Shown here: positions 41,468-53,774 of the stretch, one piece after another
Position numbering within the stretch: the first letter of the stretch is position 1
Layout: the number at the start of each line of letters is the position of its first letter
Assembly: GCF_000230995.2 (NCBI RefSeq)
Contig: NC_019973.1
Location: 3,424,001 to 3,488,000, forward strand
Direction of reading: 5' to 3'
Length of the DNA stretch: 64,000 nucleotides
DNA from: Mesorhizobium australicum WSM2073
GTDB taxonomy: Bacteria > Pseudomonadota > Alphaproteobacteria > Rhizobiales > Rhizobiaceae
Notes under the pieces: generated by a model
What the model was told of the DNA's origin: nothing
The model's input: the letters and a program-made list of their open reading frames with translations, nothing else
Databases searched by the model: none
Position numbers and translations under genes: made by a program

Positions 41468-42480
41468 CGGTGGGCCACGGCGATGATATCAACGCCGTTG
41501 GCGGATCGGTCCGCCACATTCCGGTCCTCCTTGGCGAAGTGCTGGAAGCGCTGGCGCCGGCGGAGGGCGACATCGTCATCGACGGCACGTTCGGCGCCGG
41601 CGGCTACACCAAGGCCATCCTGGCGGCAGGCGCGTCCGTGATTGCCATCGACCGCGATCCGGATGCCATCGCGGCCGGCCGCGACCTCGAGGCGCAATCC
41701 GGCGGCCGGCTGAAGCTGGTGCAGGCGCCGTTCTCGACGCTCGACGAGCACGTCGAAAGCGTCGATGGCGTCGTGCTCGACATAGGCGTTTCCTCCATGC
41801 AGCTCGACCAGGCCGAGCGCGGCTTTTCCTTCCGCAACGACGGACCGCTCGACATGCGCATGGCGCAGGCGGGCCTGAGTGCTGCCGATGTCGTCAACAG
41901 TTTCAAGCCGGGCGACCTTGCCCGCATCTTCGGCTTCCTCGGCGAAGAGCGTCACGCCGGCCGCATCGCCCGCATGATCGAGGCGCGCCGGGAAAAACGC
42001 CCATTCGAGCGCACGCTCGAACTCGCCGATGCGATCGAAACCCATATTGGACGCGCGCCGAAGGACAAGATCCATCCGGCGACCCGCGTCTTCCAGGCGC
42101 TGCGCATCTTCGTCAATGACGAGCTCGGCGAACTGGCCAGGGCGCTGTTCGCGGCCGAACGCGCGCTGAAGCCTGGTGGACGGCTCGCCGTGGTGACGTT
42201 CCATTCGCTGGAAGACCGCATCGTCAAGCGCTTCATCGCCGACCGCGCCGACACCATGACCGGCTCGCGCCACATGCCGGAGGCGCAGGCGCGCACCGCG
42301 ACATTCCGCAAGGCTGGTGGCGGGGTGACCGCAGGCGATGCCGAGGTTGCGGCCAACCCACGCGCCCGCTCGGCCAGGTTGCGTGCCGCGATCCGCACCG
42401 AGGCTCCGGCGCGCGGCGACGATTTTTCGATTTTCGGCCTTCCAAAACTTCCCGGCATCGACCGGCCGGGGGAGAGGTAA
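41464..42480 (+). CDS. rsmH: 16S rRNA m4C1402 methyltransferase RsmH (MraW)
   Basis: A 338-residue methyltransferase that modifies C1402 of 16S rRNA. Typical features are [15 protein letters not shown], the SAM motif [45 protein letters not shown], the insertion domain, and [14 protein letters not shown]. The start overlaps the mraZ stop (ATGA). Its position after mraZ in the dcw cluster is universal. Confidence 0.97.
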   Translation: MTVGHGDDINAVGGSVRHIPVLLGEVLEALAPAEGDIVIDGTFGAGGYTKAILAAGASVIAIDRDPDAIAAGRDLEAQSGGRLKLVQAPFSTLDEHVESVDGVVLDIGVSSMQLDQAERGFSFRNDGPLDMRMAQAGLSAADVVNSFKPGDLARIFGFLGEERHAGRIARMIEARREKRPFERTLELADAIETHIGRAPKDKIHPATRVFQALRIFVNDELGELARALFAAERALKPGGRLAVVTFHSLEDRIVKRFIADRADTMTGSRHMPEAQARTATFRKAGGGVTAGDAEVAANPRARSARLRAAIRTEAPARGDDFSIFGLPKLPGIDRPGER

Positions 42481-42484
42481 GCAC

Positions 42485-42880
42485 GTGTTTCGTACCAGCG
42501 ACATTGTCCTGATCGCCGTCATGGTTTCGGCGGCCGCCCTGACCTACAAGGCCAAGCGCGAGGCCGAGGACCAGTTGGCGGCCGTGCAGAAGATCCATGC
42601 CGAGATCCGTTACGAGGAGGACACGATCGACCTGCTCAAGGCCGACTGGAGCCTGCTCACCCAGCCGTCGCGCCTGCAGAAGCTGGCCGAACTCTATAAA
42701 TCGCAGCTCGCGCTGGAGCCGGTCAGTGCTCGCCAGATCGTGGGCCTGGGCGACCTGCCGGCCAAGGCCCTCGATATCCAGGACATCCTGAACGGGCGCC
42801 AGGGCGCGATGGCCGACAATTCCGATAAGGCGCCTTCAGGCGACAAGGATCCCGTCGTGACCGGAGACATCGCCCAATGA
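42485..42880 (+). CDS. ftsL: Cell division protein FtsL
   Basis: A 131-residue bitopic protein with a short cytoplasmic N-terminus, one transmembrane segment (about residues 5-22) and a periplasmic coiled coil (about 28-75). FtsL links FtsQ/FtsB to the FtsW-FtsI synthase. The start is GTG five bases after the rsmH stop; the first codons read VFRTSDIVLIAVMV. The C-terminus is a variable acidic tail. Assignment rests on position and shape because FtsL is poorly conserved. Confidence 0.88.
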   Translation: MFRTSDIVLIAVMVSAAALTYKAKREAEDQLAAVQKIHAEIRYEEDTIDLLKADWSLLTQPSRLQKLAELYKSQLALEPVSARQIVGLGDLPAKALDIQDILNGRQGAMADNSDKAPSGDKDPVVTGDIAQ

Positions 42881-44601
42881 TCGGCAAACTGCTGAAGCGC
42901 TTCGCGTCGGTGAGGCGCGCCAGGACGGGCGAGGACAGATCGATCGTGGTCGAAGGCGCCCGCAAGGCGACAGGCGGCAAGGGCAAGGCGCGCATCGTGA
43001 TGACGATGGCCGTGTTCTTCGGCATCTTCTCGACCATATCCGGGCGGCTGGTCTATCTCGGTTTCCAGACACCCGACCTGTCGGGCGGGCCGCAGAGCCG
43101 GGTGACCGCCTCGCGGCCCGACATTGTCGACCGCAACGGCGAAGTGCTGGCCACCGACATCAAGACGGCGTCGCTGTTCGCCGAGCCGCGCCGCATCGTC
43201 GATGCCGACGAGGCGATCGAGAAGCTGTCGACGGTGCTGCCCGAAATCGACTACGAGCAGACCTATCACAAGCTGAAGAGCGGCGCCGGCTTCGTCTGGC
43301 TGCAGCGGCAGCTGACGCCCAAGCAGCAGGCCGACATCATGCAGCTCGGCATTCCCGGTTTTGGCTTCCGCACCGAAAAGCGCCGTTTCTATCCAAGCGG
43401 CGAAACCTCGTCCTACGTTGTCGGCCTGACCAACATCGACAACCAGGGCATCTCCGGCATGGAGAAATATATCGATGAGCAGGGCTTGAGCGACCTGCAG
43501 GCGTCGGGCCTGGCGGTGGCGAAGGATCTCAGGCCGGTGAAGCTTTCGATCGACCTGCGCGTCCAGCATGTGGTGCGCGACGAGATCGCCGCCGGCCTGG
43601 AACGCTATCGCGCCATGGGCGCAGGCGCGGTCGTGCTCAACGTCAAGACCGGCGAAGTGGTGGCCATGGCCTCGGTGCCGGATTTCGACCCGAACAATCC
43701 CTACAATGCGCAGGACAAGGACCGGCTCAACCGGATGTCGGCGGGGCTCTATGAAATGGGCTCGACGTTCAAAAGCTTCACCTCGGCCATGGCGCTCGAT
43801 TCCGGCAAGGCGACGATGTCGAGCCGCTTCGACGCTTCGCATCCAATCCGCGTCGGCCACCAGGCCATTCACGATTTCCACGGCAAGAACCGTGTGCTGT
43901 CGTTGCCGGAGGTGTTCCTCTATTCGTCCAACATCGGATCGGCCAGGGAGGCAGAGCTGGTCGGCATCGAGGCGCACCGCGAATTCCTGCACCGCCTCGG
44001 CATTCTGGAGAAGATGCAGACCGAACTGCCCGAAGTCGCCCGCCCGACCGAGCCGAAAGTCTGGAAGCAGGTCAATTCGTTCACCATTGCCTTCGGCCAT
44101 GGCGTGTCGACGACGCCGCTGCAAGCGGCTGTCGGCTGCGCGGCGCTGGTCAATGGCGGCTTCCTGATGCAGCCGACATTCCTGGTCCGCAGCCAGGAGG
44201 ACGCGATGGCGGCGGCCAAGAAAGTGGTTACCGAAAAGACCGTCGAGGGCATGCGCTACCTCTATTCGCTCAACGCCGAGAAGGGTTCGGCCAGAAACGC
44301 CCGCGTTCCCGGCTACCGCGTCGGCGGCAAGACCGGAACGGCCGAGAAGGTCATCAACGGCCGTTACTCGAAGGAGTTGAATTTCAACACCTTCGTCGCC
44401 GCCTTCCCGATGGACGATCCGCAATATCTGGTGTTCACGATCGCCGATGCCCCGCATCCGGAAAAGCCCGGGATGACCGACGTCGCCGCCAACAATGCTG
44501 GGGTTATGGCCGGCAATATCATCAGGCGTTCAGCGGCCATGCTTGGCGTGAAGCCAGATTTCAGCCATGAAAATGGTGCAACGCTGGTTTCCTATCAGTG
44601 A
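42877..44601 (+). CDS. ftsI: Peptidoglycan transpeptidase FtsI (PBP3)
   Basis: A 574-residue class B penicillin-binding protein that crosslinks septal peptidoglycan. One membrane anchor lies at about 40-60, followed by a pedestal domain. The transpeptidase domain has Ser296-Thr-Phe-Lys299 in GSTFKSF, SSN in LYSSNIGS, and KTGTA in VGGKTGTAEK. It starts at the ftsL stop (ATGA overlap). It works with FtsW and is the target of septum-blocking beta-lactams. Confidence 0.96.
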   Translation: MIGKLLKRFASVRRARTGEDRSIVVEGARKATGGKGKARIVMTMAVFFGIFSTISGRLVYLGFQTPDLSGGPQSRVTASRPDIVDRNGEVLATDIKTASLFAEPRRIVDADEAIEKLSTVLPEIDYEQTYHKLKSGAGFVWLQRQLTPKQQADIMQLGIPGFGFRTEKRRFYPSGETSSYVVGLTNIDNQGISGMEKYIDEQGLSDLQASGLAVAKDLRPVKLSIDLRVQHVVRDEIAAGLERYRAMGAGAVVLNVKTGEVVAMASVPDFDPNNPYNAQDKDRLNRMSAGLYEMGSTFKSFTSAMALDSGKATMSSRFDASHPIRVGHQAIHDFHGKNRVLSLPEVFLYSSNIGSAREAELVGIEAHREFLHRLGILEKMQTELPEVARPTEPKVWKQVNSFTIAFGHGVSTTPLQAAVGCAALVNGGFLMQPTFLVRSQEDAMAAAKKVVTEKTVEGMRYLYSLNAEKGSARNARVPGYRVGGKTGTAEKVINGRYSKELNFNTFVAAFPMDDPQYLVFTIADAPHPEKPGMTDVAANNAGVMAGNIIRRSAAMLGVKPDFSHENGATLVSYQ

Positions 44602-44655
44602 TTCTTAGGGCGCGCCGGCAACTGCGCGCTATTTTGTTGCGGTGAACGGGACTCG

Positions 44656-46110
44656 ATGAAGCTCAAAGATCTAGCCGGTATCCTGCCAGTCGAAGGAACA
44701 GCTTCCGCCGATCTGGAGGTTACCGGCATCTCGTCCGATTCCCGCCAGGTAAAACCGGGCGTCGTCTTTTTCGCGCTTGCCGGAACCAAGGCCGATGGCG
44801 CGAGCTATGCCGCCGACGCGGCCCGGCGTGGCGCCGCCATGATCGTCGTGGGCAAAGGCAGCGCCCTTACCGATTTGCCGGTTCCGGTGCTGGCGGTCGA
44901 TGATCCGCGTCTTGCACTGGCGTTGAGCGCCGCCCGCTACTTCGGCAAACAGCCGCAAACCATGGTCGCGGTTACCGGCACCAGCGGCAAGACGTCGGTT
45001 GCCGCCTTCACCAGGCAGATATGGGAGCAGGCGGGATACGCCGCCGCCTCGATCGGCACCACTGGCGTGGTCGCGCCCGGCCGCAACGAATATGGTTCGC
45101 TGACGACACCCGATCCGGTCGCCCTGCACCGGTTGCTCAGGGAATTGGCCGATGCCGGCGTTACCCACGCCTCGATGGAGGCCTCCAGCCACGGGCTCGA
45201 CCAGCGCCGCCTCGATGGGGTGAAGCTCTCGGCCGGGGGCTTCACCAATCTCGGCCGCGACCACATGGATTACCATCCGACGATCGAGGATTATCATCGC
45301 GCCAAATTGCGCCTGTTCGACACGCTGCTGCCGAAGGGCGCACCCGCCATCGTCTTCGCCGACGATCCGTGGTCGGAACCGACGATAAAGGCGGCGCGGG
45401 CCGCCGGGCTCGACGTGCTGACGGTTGGCCGCCATGGCGATTTCCTCAGGCTGAAGCGGGTCGAGCATGAGCGTCATCGCCAGCGTGCCGAGGTCGAGGC
45501 CGACGATGTGATCCACGAGATCGACCTGCCGCTCGCCGGCGATTTCCAGATCGCGAATGCGCTGGTTTCGGCGGGGCTGGCCATTTCCACTGGAACGCCT
45601 GTCGCCAAAGCCTTGGCGGCATTGGAGAAATTGAAAGGGGCGCCGGGCCGGCTCGATCTCGTCGGCACCACGGCGAGCGGCGCGCCGGTCTATGTCGATT
45701 ACGCGCACAAGCCCGATGCGCTGGAGAACGTGCTGGCCTCGGTGCGTCCGTTCACCACCGGCCGTGTCATGGTCGTCTTCGGCTGTGGTGGCGACCGCGA
45801 CCGTGGCAAACGACCGATCATGGGCGAGATCGCGACACGGCTTGCAGATGTCGTCATCGTCACCGACGACAATCCGCGCTCGGAAGTGCCCGAAACCATC
45901 CGCGCCGCCATTCTTGGGGCCGCGCCCGGCGCCATGGAGATCGGCGACCGGCGCAAGGCTATCCACGAGGCTGTCGGCATGCTGCATGCCGGCGATACGC
46001 TGATCGTGGCCGGCAAGGGTCATGAGGAAGGCCAGACGATCGGCTCGGAAACGCTGCATTTCTCCGACCACGAGGAAGTGCGCGCCGCGCTCCGGGAGCA
46101 TGCCGCATGA
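44656..46110 (+). CDS. murE: UDP-MurNAc-tripeptide synthetase MurE
   Basis: A 484-residue Mur ligase that adds the third residue, normally meso-diaminopimelate in Gram-negative bacteria, to UDP-MurNAc-L-Ala-D-Glu. The P-loop is [23 protein letters not shown] and LGRDHMDYH are typical, and the DNPR motif in [11 protein letters not shown] marks diaminopimelate specificity. A 54-base gap follows ftsI. Its stop overlaps murF by four bases. Confidence 0.97.
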   Translation: MKLKDLAGILPVEGTASADLEVTGISSDSRQVKPGVVFFALAGTKADGASYAADAARRGAAMIVVGKGSALTDLPVPVLAVDDPRLALALSAARYFGKQPQTMVAVTGTSGKTSVAAFTRQIWEQAGYAAASIGTTGVVAPGRNEYGSLTTPDPVALHRLLRELADAGVTHASMEASSHGLDQRRLDGVKLSAGGFTNLGRDHMDYHPTIEDYHRAKLRLFDTLLPKGAPAIVFADDPWSEPTIKAARAAGLDVLTVGRHGDFLRLKRVEHERHRQRAEVEADDVIHEIDLPLAGDFQIANALVSAGLAISTGTPVAKALAALEKLKGAPGRLDLVGTTASGAPVYVDYAHKPDALENVLASVRPFTTGRVMVVFGCGGDRDRGKRPIMGEIATRLADVVIVTDDNPRSEVPETIRAAILGAAPGAMEIGDRRKAIHEAVGMLHAGDTLIVAGKGHEEGQTIGSETLHFSDHEEVRAALREHAA

Positions 46111-47588
46111 GCTTGCTGTGGACGTCGGAAGCGCTGGTTGCCGCCACGGACGGGCGGCCGCTCGGCCCCATGCCCGAAGGCATATCGGGCATTTCGATCG
46201 ACAGCCGCAGCCTGCAGCCGGGCGATGCTTTCTTTGCCATCAAGGGCGAGGCGATGGACGGCCATGACTTCGTCACCGCGGCCATCAAGGCCGGCGCCGG
46301 CGTGCTGGTGGTGGCCGAAGGCAAGCTGCCCTCACTTGGCCGGTTGACCGCGCCGATAATCGTCGTCGACGACGTCCTGGTTGCGCTGGAAAAGCTCGGT
46401 GTCGCGGCGCGCGCCCGCTCGCAAGCCAAGATCATCGCGGTGACCGGCTCAGCGGGCAAGACCACGACCAAGGAGGCGCTGCGCCACGTGCTTTCGGCTG
46501 TCGGCAAGGTGCATGCCTCGGCGCAGTCCTTCAACAACCATTGGGGCGTGCCGCTGACCTTGGCGCGCATGCCCGCCGATTGCGACTACGCCGTGTTCGA
46601 GATCGGCATGAACCATCCCGACGAGATCCGGCCGCTGGTGAAGATGGTGCGGCCGCATGTCGCCATCGTCACCATGATCGCGGCCGCGCATCTTGGCTTC
46701 TTCCGCAACCTGGACGAGATCGCCAAGGCCAAGGCCGAGATTTTCGAGGGCCTGGAGCCCGATGGTGCTGCCGTCCTCAACCGCGACGATGCGCGTTTCA
46801 AGCTGCTGTACAAGATGGCACAGGCTGCCAGCGTCGAGCATATCCATGGCTTCGGCGAGAATGCGCGCTCGACCTTCAAGCTGGTCAAGTGCGAGTTGCA
46901 TGCCGACCATTCCGACATCGTCGCCAGGATCAGCGGCCACGATATCATCGCCCGTATCGGCGCGCCCGGCCGGCACATGGTGCAGAACGTGCTGGCGGTG
47001 CTTGGCGCCGCCCATCTGGTTGGCGCCGACCTCGACAAGGTTGCATTGGCGCTGGCCGATCTCTCGGCCGAGCGCGGGCGCGGCAAGCGCCACGTGCTGC
47101 GGCATCCCGGTGGCCCGATTTCGGGCCGGGCCGGGGGCCCGATTTCGAGCCAGGCCGGTGGCTCGATCACGCTGATCGACGAGAGCTACAACGCCAATCC
47201 TGCCTCGATGGCGGCCGCGATGGCGCTGCTCAACGCGACGCCGGTAACGGGCGAGGGCAGGCGCATCGCCGTGCTTGGCGACATGCTCGAGCTCGGCGAT
47301 CACTCGGCCAAGCTGCACGCCGCTCTTGCCGATCTCATCGTCGGCACCGGCACGCGGACGGTCTTTCTCGGCGGCCCGGAAATGCGGTCGCTGGCGGAAG
47401 CGCTGCCGGACGATATCAGGACGGAATACCGCGCCGGCGTCGAGGAGTTGAAGCCGGTGCTGCTCGCCGCGCTGAAGCCGGGCGACGTGGTGATGATCAA
47501 ATCGTCGAAGGGCATCGGTTTTGCAAAACTGGTCGATGCGCTGCTGGGCAAATTCCCGGCTGAAACGACAACAAGCAACCAGACCTAG
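46107..47588 (+). CDS. murF: UDP-MurNAc-pentapeptide synthetase MurF
   Basis: A 493-residue Mur ligase that adds D-Ala-D-Ala to complete the pentapeptide. The P-loop is [13 protein letters not shown], followed by [28 protein letters not shown] and [13 protein letters not shown]. An in-frame 24-bp repeat near residue 335 ([24 protein letters not shown]) inserts about 16 residues into a loop just before the [10 protein letters not shown] motif. The start overlaps murE by four bases. Confidence 0.96.
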   Translation: MSLLWTSEALVAATDGRPLGPMPEGISGISIDSRSLQPGDAFFAIKGEAMDGHDFVTAAIKAGAGVLVVAEGKLPSLGRLTAPIIVVDDVLVALEKLGVAARARSQAKIIAVTGSAGKTTTKEALRHVLSAVGKVHASAQSFNNHWGVPLTLARMPADCDYAVFEIGMNHPDEIRPLVKMVRPHVAIVTMIAAAHLGFFRNLDEIAKAKAEIFEGLEPDGAAVLNRDDARFKLLYKMAQAASVEHIHGFGENARSTFKLVKCELHADHSDIVARISGHDIIARIGAPGRHMVQNVLAVLGAAHLVGADLDKVALALADLSAERGRGKRHVLRHPGGPISGRAGGPISSQAGGSITLIDESYNANPASMAAAMALLNATPVTGEGRRIAVLGDMLELGDHSAKLHAALADLIVGTGTRTVFLGGPEMRSLAEALPDDIRTEYRAGVEELKPVLLAALKPGDVVMIKSSKGIGFAKLVDALLGKFPAETTTSNQT

Positions 47589-47605
47589 TCGGGGGACGAA
47601 AGCGC

Positions 47606-48688
47606 ATGTTCACACTGCTGGTCGATTTCGCGGACAAGGTCTCTGTCTTCAATGTCTTCCGCTACATCACGTTCCGCACCGGCGGGGCGCTGATCACCTC
47701 CGCCCTGATCGTCTTCATCTTCGGGCCGACCATCATCAATTCGCTGCGGCTCAGGCAAGGTAAGGGCCAACCGATCCGCGCCGACGGGCCGCAGACCCAT
47801 TTCAAAAAGGCAGGTACGCCGACCATGGGCGGACTGATGATCCTGTCCGGCATCATCGGCTCGTCGCTTTTATGGGCGAACCTGTCCAGCATCTATGTCT
47901 GGGTGGTGCTTTTGGTGACACTCGGCTTCGGCTCGATCGGCTTTTACGACGACTATCTGAAGGTGACGAAGCAGTCGCATCTCGGCTTCTCCGGCAAGGC
48001 GCGGCTTGCGCTGGAATTCGTTATCGCCGGCATCGCCGCCTGGGCGATCATGCACAATGGCCAGGCGCCGTTCTCGTCGTCGCTGACATTCCCCTTCGCC
48101 AAGGAATTCATCATCAACCTCGGCTGGTTCTTCATTCCATTCTCCTGCTTCGTCATCGTCGGCGCCGGCAATGCGGTGAACCTGACCGATGGCCTCGACG
48201 GCCTGGCGATCGTGCCGATCATGATCGCGGCGGCGTCCTTCGGCGTCATCGCCTATCTCTCGGGCAACGCGGTTTTCGCCGAATATCTGCAGATCCATTT
48301 CGTGCCCGGCACTGGTGAACTGGCGGTCGTGCTTGGCGCGGTCATCGGCGCCGGCCTCGGCTTCCTGTGGTTCAACGCGCCGCCCGCGGCGATCTTCATG
48401 GGCGACACCGGATCGCTGGCCATGGGCGGCCTGATCGGCACGGTCGCGGTCGCCACCAAGCACGAGATCGTGCTCGTCATCGTCGGCGGCCTGTTCGTGG
48501 TCGAGATTCTCTCGGTCATCATCCAGGTCGGCTACTTCAAGATGACCGGCAAGCGCGTGTTCCTGATGGCGCCGATCCACCATCATTTCGAAAAGCTCGG
48601 CTGGACCGAAAGCCAGGTGGTGATCCGCTTCTGGATCATCGCCGTCATCCTGGCGCTGGTCGGTCTTTCCACCCTCAAGCTCAGATAG
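47606..48688 (+). CDS. mraY: Phospho-MurNAc-pentapeptide transferase MraY
   Basis: A 360-residue membrane enzyme with about ten transmembrane segments. It moves phospho-MurNAc-pentapeptide to undecaprenyl phosphate, forming lipid I. Conserved sites are [15 protein letters not shown] (aspartates for magnesium and catalysis), [10 protein letters not shown] and APIHHHFE. The ATG has GGGGGACGA upstream, and it begins 18 bases after murF. Confidence 0.97.
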   Translation: MFTLLVDFADKVSVFNVFRYITFRTGGALITSALIVFIFGPTIINSLRLRQGKGQPIRADGPQTHFKKAGTPTMGGLMILSGIIGSSLLWANLSSIYVWVVLLVTLGFGSIGFYDDYLKVTKQSHLGFSGKARLALEFVIAGIAAWAIMHNGQAPFSSSLTFPFAKEFIINLGWFFIPFSCFVIVGAGNAVNLTDGLDGLAIVPIMIAAASFGVIAYLSGNAVFAEYLQIHFVPGTGELAVVLGAVIGAGLGFLWFNAPPAAIFMGDTGSLAMGGLIGTVAVATKHEIVLVIVGGLFVVEILSVIIQVGYFKMTGKRVFLMAPIHHHFEKLGWTESQVVIRFWIIAVILALVGLSTLKLR

Positions 48689-48696
48689 GCCGCCAC

Positions 48697-50097
48697 TTGA
48701 TCCCCGTCGCATCCTTCGCTGGCAAGCGTGTATCGCTCTTCGGGCTCGGCGGCTCGGGGATCGCCACGGCGCGCGCGCTGATCGAGGGCGGCGCCGAGGT
48801 GCTGGCTTGGGACGACAATCCCGGCAGCGTCGCCAAGGCGGCCGCCACCGGCATCGCCACCGGCGATCTGCGTGGCGCTGACTGGGCCGGTTTTTCCGCC
48901 TTCGTGCTGTCACCCGGCGTGCCGCTGACCCATCCCAAGCCGCACTGGACCGTGGAGTTGGCGCGCGGGGCCGGCGTCGAGGTCATCGGCGATATCGAGC
49001 TGTTCTGCAGGGAACGGACGCAGCGTGCGCCGGATGCTCCCTTCATCGCCATCACCGGCACCAACGGCAAGTCGACGACGACGGCGCTGACGGCGCATAT
49101 CCTTCAAGCCTCCGGGCGCGACACGCAGATGGGTGGCAATATCGGCCGTGCGGTGATGACGCTCGATCCGCCGAAGCCTGGCCGGCATTATGTAGTCGAA
49201 TGCTCGTCCTACCAGATCGACCTTGCGCCCTCGATCAATCCGACGGCCGGCATCCTGCTCAATCTGACGCCCGACCATCTCGACCGCCACGGCACCATGC
49301 AGCACTACGCTTCGATCAAGGAGCGGCTGGTGGCGGGCAGCGAGACGGCGATCATCGGCATCGACGATTCCTGGTGCGCGCAGATCGCCGATCGGCTGGA
49401 GCGGGCAGGGCGGCAGGTCGTCCGCATTTCCAAGCGCCTGCCGCTGACCGACGGCTATTTCGCCGATGGCACCAATCTGATGGAAGCCGTGCACGGCCGC
49501 TACAGCCGGGTAGCCCTCCTCGAAGGCATTGGCTCGCTGCGTGGTCAGCACAATGCGCAAAATGCGTTGGCCGCCGTCGCCGCTTGCCTCAAGGTCGGGC
49601 TCAACCTTGGCGAGATCCAGTCTGGGTTGGAAAGCTTCCCGGGTCTGGCGCACCGCATGGAGCAGGTTGGCCGCAAGGACCATGTGCTGTTCGTCAACGA
49701 TTCCAAGGCGACCAATGCCGATGCCGCCGCACCCGCGCTGTCCAGCTTCAATCGCATCTACTGGATCGCCGGCGGCCTGCCCAAGGAAGGCGGCATCGAG
49801 CCGCTACGCGGTTTCTTCCCGCGCATCGCCAAGGCTTATCTGATCGGCGAGGCGGCGCCCGCCTTTTCGGCGACGCTCGGCGAGGCCGTGCCCTACGAGA
49901 TCTCGGGCACGCTGGCGGCAGCGGTGGAGCATGCCGCGCATGACGCGGCCAAGGACGACAGTGGCGAGGCGGTGGTGCTGTTGTCGCCGGCCTGCGCCAG
50001 TTTCGACCAGTTCAAGAATTTCGAGGTCCGCGGCGAAGCCTTCAGGCAAGCTGCGAGCGCTATGGATGGCGTCAAACCCATCGGAGGGGCACGATAA
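48697..50097 (+). CDS. murD: UDP-MurNAc-L-alanine:D-glutamate ligase MurD
   Basis: A 466-residue Mur ligase. The N-terminal Rossmann part reads [19 protein letters not shown]; the P-loop is [12 protein letters not shown], and the later motif [13 protein letters not shown] and [18 protein letters not shown] are typical. The start is TTG, eight bases after the mraY stop; the next in-frame ATG would remove the first domain. The length, 466, agrees with this start. Its stop overlaps ftsW by one base. Confidence 0.95.
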   Translation: MIPVASFAGKRVSLFGLGGSGIATARALIEGGAEVLAWDDNPGSVAKAAATGIATGDLRGADWAGFSAFVLSPGVPLTHPKPHWTVELARGAGVEVIGDIELFCRERTQRAPDAPFIAITGTNGKSTTTALTAHILQASGRDTQMGGNIGRAVMTLDPPKPGRHYVVECSSYQIDLAPSINPTAGILLNLTPDHLDRHGTMQHYASIKERLVAGSETAIIGIDDSWCAQIADRLERAGRQVVRISKRLPLTDGYFADGTNLMEAVHGRYSRVALLEGIGSLRGQHNAQNALAAVAACLKVGLNLGEIQSGLESFPGLAHRMEQVGRKDHVLFVNDSKATNADAAAPALSSFNRIYWIAGGLPKEGGIEPLRGFFPRIAKAYLIGEAAPAFSATLGEAVPYEISGTLAAAVEHAAHDAAKDDSGEAVVLLSPACASFDQFKNFEVRGEAFRQAASAMDGVKPIGGAR

Positions 50098-51248
50098 TGC
50101 AGAGCCGTCTCGACAAAAGTCCGGTCGCAACCTGGTGGTGGACCATCGATCGCTGGTTCCTGGCGGCGTTTCTGTCGCTGATGGGGCTCGGCATCGTGTT
50201 GTCCTTCGCGGCAAGTCCCGCGGTGGCCGAACGCATCGGCCTCGACAGTTTCCATTTCGCCACCCGGCAGATCATCTTCACCGTGCCTGCGCTCGGCGTG
50301 ATGCTGGCGGTCTCGTTCCTGGATTCCAGGCAGATCCGGCGCATGTCGCTGATCATGCTGTGCCTGATGCTGGTGCTGATGGTGGCGGTGCTCTATGTCG
50401 GCGTCGAGGTGAAGGGCGCGCGCCGCTGGGTGTCGCTTGCCGGCCTGTCCATCCAGCCGTCCGAGTTCCTCAAGCCGGCCTTCGTCATCATGTGCGCGTG
50501 GCTGTTCGCCGAGCACAAGCGCCAGCCCGACATTCCGGGTAATCTGTTCGCCATGCTGCTCCTGGTGCTGGTCGTGTCGCTGCTGGTGGCGCAGCCGGAC
50601 CTCGGTCAGACCATGCTGACCACCGGCACCTGGGGCATCATGTTCTTCATGGCGGGGCTGCCATGGCTTTGGATCATCGTGCTGGGCGCTGCCGGCGTCG
50701 GCGGCGTCTTCGCCGCCTATACGGTGTTTCCGCACGTGGCGCTGCGCATCGACAAGTTCCTCACCGGCGAAGGCGACACGTTCCAGGTCGACATGGGCCG
50801 CGATGCGCTGATCAATGGCGGCTGGTTCGGCGTCGGGCCGGGCGAGGGCACGGTCAAGCGGGTCATCCCCGACAGCCATGCCGACTTCGTCTTCTCGGTC
50901 GCGGGCGAGGAGTTCGGGCTGATCATGTGCTTCTTCATCATGTCGATATTCGCCTTCATCGTGCTGCGCGGTCTCAACACGGCGCTCAAGGAGCATGACG
51001 ACTTCACCCGTTATGCGGTCGGCGGTCTGGTCACCGTGTTCGGCCTGCAGGCCGTCATCAACATGTGCGTCAACCTGCAACTGGTGCCGGCAAAGGGCAT
51101 GACGCTGCCCTTCATCTCCTACGGCGGCTCCTCGCAGATCGCCATCGCCATCTCGATGGGGATGGTGCTGGCGCTGACGCGCAAGCGGCCGGAAAAGCGC
51201 AAGCAGATGGGCTTTACCCTGCCGCAGCGCGCCATGCCGGCGGAGTGA
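50097..51248 (+). CDS. ftsW: Peptidoglycan glycosyltransferase FtsW
   Basis: A 383-residue SEDS protein with about ten transmembrane segments that polymerises septal glycan strands with FtsI. Family motifs are [32 protein letters not shown] and the catalytic-side [26 protein letters not shown], with the closing PFISYGGSS. It starts in the murD stop (TAATG). Confidence 0.96.
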   Translation: MQSRLDKSPVATWWWTIDRWFLAAFLSLMGLGIVLSFAASPAVAERIGLDSFHFATRQIIFTVPALGVMLAVSFLDSRQIRRMSLIMLCLMLVLMVAVLYVGVEVKGARRWVSLAGLSIQPSEFLKPAFVIMCAWLFAEHKRQPDIPGNLFAMLLLVLVVSLLVAQPDLGQTMLTTGTWGIMFFMAGLPWLWIIVLGAAGVGGVFAAYTVFPHVALRIDKFLTGEGDTFQVDMGRDALINGGWFGVGPGEGTVKRVIPDSHADFVFSVAGEEFGLIMCFFIMSIFAFIVLRGLNTALKEHDDFTRYAVGGLVTVFGLQAVINMCVNLQLVPAKGMTLPFISYGGSSQIAIAISMGMVLALTRKRPEKRKQMGFTLPQRAMPAE

Positions 51249-51249
51249 C

Positions 51250-52377
51250 ATGGCCAGAGGCGTTATCCTTCTCGCGGCGGGCGGAACCGGCGGACATCTG
51301 TTTCCAGCCGAAGCGCTGGCGCATGAACTCCTCGATCGCGGCTGGGCGGTGCATCTGGCGACCGACACCCGGGCCGAACGGTTTGCCGCCCATTTTCCTG
51401 CGGCGGCCGTCCATCCGATCCAGTCGGCGACGTTAGGCTCGAAAAATCCCTTCGCCCTGCTCGGCGCCTTCTGGAAAATCTGGAGCGGCGTGCGTCAGGC
51501 CTCCGCCATCATCGGCAGGGTCAAGCCGGAGGCCGTGGTTGGATTTGGCGGCTATCCGACCTTGCCGCCGCTCTACGCGGCGACGCGGCGCAAGGTGCCG
51601 ACGCTGATCCACGAGCAGAACGCGGTGATGGGGCGCGCCAACCGGGCGCTGGCCGGCCGTGTCGACGCGATCGCCGGCGGCTTCCTGCCGCAGGATGAAA
51701 GCGCGGCCGGCGCCAAGACTGTGACGACCGGCAATCCGGTCCGGCCGGCTGTGCTCGAAGCGGCCAGGACGCCTTACGCGGCTTCAACCGGGGATGAGCC
51801 TTTCCGCCTGCTGGTGTTCGGCGGCAGCCAGGGCGCACAGTTCTTTTCCGATGCCATGCCAGGGGCCATCGCGCTGCTTTCCGACGCACAGCGCAAGCGC
51901 CTTGTCGTGACCCAACAAGCTCGCGCGGACGACGTGGCGCGGGTGAAGGCGGCCTATGCCACGCTCGGCGTCGCCGTCGAGGTCTCGCCGTTCTTCACCG
52001 ACATGGCGGCGCGCATAGCGGCGGCGCATCTTGTAATCTCTCGTTCCGGCGCCTCGACCGTGTCGGAAATCGCCGTCATCGGCCGGCCGGCGCTGCTGGT
52101 GCCCTATCCCTTCGCGCTCGACCACGACCAGGCGGCCAATGCAGCCGCCCTTGCGGCCGCCGGCGGTGGCGAAGTGCATGTGCAATCCTCGCTTTCGCCC
52201 GAGCGCATCGCGGCACTGCTCGGCGCCCTGATAGACCAACCGGAGCGGCTGGCGACGATGGCTGCCGCGGCCAAGTCGGTCGGCAGGCCCGACGCGGCGC
52301 GGTTGCTCGCCGACCTCACAGAGGCTATTGCGTCCCGCAAAACAGTATCGGATTTCAGGAAGGGGACGCACCCATGA
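51250..52377 (+). CDS. murG: Lipid II synthase MurG
   Basis: A 375-residue GT28 glycosyltransferase that adds GlcNAc from UDP-GlcNAc to lipid I at the inner face of the membrane. Motifs are [56 protein letters not shown] and [24 protein letters not shown]. It begins one base after ftsW, and its stop overlaps murC by four bases. Confidence 0.97.
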   Translation: MARGVILLAAGGTGGHLFPAEALAHELLDRGWAVHLATDTRAERFAAHFPAAAVHPIQSATLGSKNPFALLGAFWKIWSGVRQASAIIGRVKPEAVVGFGGYPTLPPLYAATRRKVPTLIHEQNAVMGRANRALAGRVDAIAGGFLPQDESAAGAKTVTTGNPVRPAVLEAARTPYAASTGDEPFRLLVFGGSQGAQFFSDAMPGAIALLSDAQRKRLVVTQQARADDVARVKAAYATLGVAVEVSPFFTDMAARIAAAHLVISRSGASTVSEIAVIGRPALLVPYPFALDHDQAANAAALAAAGGGEVHVQSSLSPERIAALLGALIDQPERLATMAAAAKSVGRPDAARLLADLTEAIASRKTVSDFRKGTHP

Positions 52378-53774
52378 AGATGCCGCAGACCATCGGCCTC
52401 GTGCATTTCATCGGCATTGGCGGCATCGGCATGAGCGGCATCGCGGAGGTGCTGCACAATCTCGGCTACAAGGTGCAGGGGTCCGACCAGGCCGACAGCG
52501 CCAATGTGCAGCGGCTGCGCGACAAGGGCATCGAATGCTTCGTCGGCCACAAGGCGGAGAATCTCGGTGACGCCGAGGTCATCGTCGTCTCGACGGCGAT
52601 CAAGAAGTCGAATCCGGAGCTGAAGGCGGCGCGTGAAAAGCTGTTGCCGATCGTGCGCCGCGCGGAGATGCTGGCCGAACTGATGCGTTTTCGCCAGGCG
52701 GTGGCGATCGGCGGCACGCATGGCAAGACCACGACGACCTCGATGGTGGCGACGCTGCTCGAGGCCGGCGGGCTCGACCCGACCGTCATCAATGGCGGCA
52801 TCATCAATGCCTACGGCACCAACGCCCGCATGGGCGATGGCGAGTGGATGGTGGTCGAAGCCGACGAGAGCGACGGCACCTTCCTCAAGCTGCCGGCCGA
52901 CATCGCCGTCGTCACCAACATCGATCCCGAGCATCTCGATCATTATGGCAATTTCGACAATGTGCGCGAAGCGTTCCGCCAGTTCGTCGAGAACGTGCCT
53001 TTCTATGGCTTCGGAGTGATGTGCACCGATCACCCGGAAGTGCAGGCGCTGGTCGGGCGCATTGAGGACCGGCGCGTCATCACCTATGGCGAGAACGCAC
53101 AGGCCGATGTGCGCTTCACCAACCATCGCATGGCGGGGGCGACCTCGGAGTTCGACGTGATCATCCGCGACCGCAAGGGGCGCGGCCAGACGGCCATTTC
53201 GGGCCTGCGCCTGCCGATGCCCGGCCGCCACAATGTCTCCAACGCGACCGCCGCGATCGCGGTCGCGCACGAACTCGGCCTGTCGGCCGAGGCGATCAAG
53301 AAAGGCCTGTCGTCCTTCGCCGGCGTCAAGCGCCGCTTCACCCACACCGGTTCCTGGAACGGTGTCGACGTGTTCGACGATTACGGCCACCACCCGGTCG
53401 AAATCTCGGCGGTGCTGAAGGCGGCGCGCAGCGCCACCAACGGGCGTGTCATCGCCATTGCCCAGCCGCACCGCTTCACCCGGTTGCATGATCTGTTCAA
53501 CGAGTTCTCCGCCTGCTTCAACGATGCCGACACGGTGATGGTCGCCCCGGTCTACGCCGCCGGCGAAGAGCCGATGGACGGCGTGACATCGGACGCGCTG
53601 GTGTCGCGTATCCGCGCCGGCGGTCATCGGGACGCCCGCTACATCGAGGGGCCGGCCGACATCGCGCCCGTCATCCGCGACATCGCCAAGCCCGGCGACT
53701 TCGTCGTCTTTCTCGGCGCCGGCAATATCACTCAGTGGGCCTATGCGCTGCCGAAGGAGCTTGCCGCCCCATGA
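52374..53774 (+). CDS. murC: UDP-MurNAc:L-alanine ligase MurC
   Basis: A 466-residue Mur ligase that adds the first residue, L-alanine, to UDP-MurNAc. Features are [21 protein letters not shown], the P-loop [35 protein letters not shown] and [10 protein letters not shown]. It is coupled to murG and murB by four-base overlaps. Confidence 0.97.
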   Translation: MKMPQTIGLVHFIGIGGIGMSGIAEVLHNLGYKVQGSDQADSANVQRLRDKGIECFVGHKAENLGDAEVIVVSTAIKKSNPELKAAREKLLPIVRRAEMLAELMRFRQAVAIGGTHGKTTTTSMVATLLEAGGLDPTVINGGIINAYGTNARMGDGEWMVVEADESDGTFLKLPADIAVVTNIDPEHLDHYGNFDNVREAFRQFVENVPFYGFGVMCTDHPEVQALVGRIEDRRVITYGENAQADVRFTNHRMAGATSEFDVIIRDRKGRGQTAISGLRLPMPGRHNVSNATAAIAVAHELGLSAEAIKKGLSSFAGVKRRFTHTGSWNGVDVFDDYGHHPVEISAVLKAARSATNGRVIAIAQPHRFTRLHDLFNEFSACFNDADTVMVAPVYAAGEEPMDGVTSDALVSRIRAGGHRDARYIEGPADIAPVIRDIAKPGDFVVFLGAGNITQWAYALPKELAAP

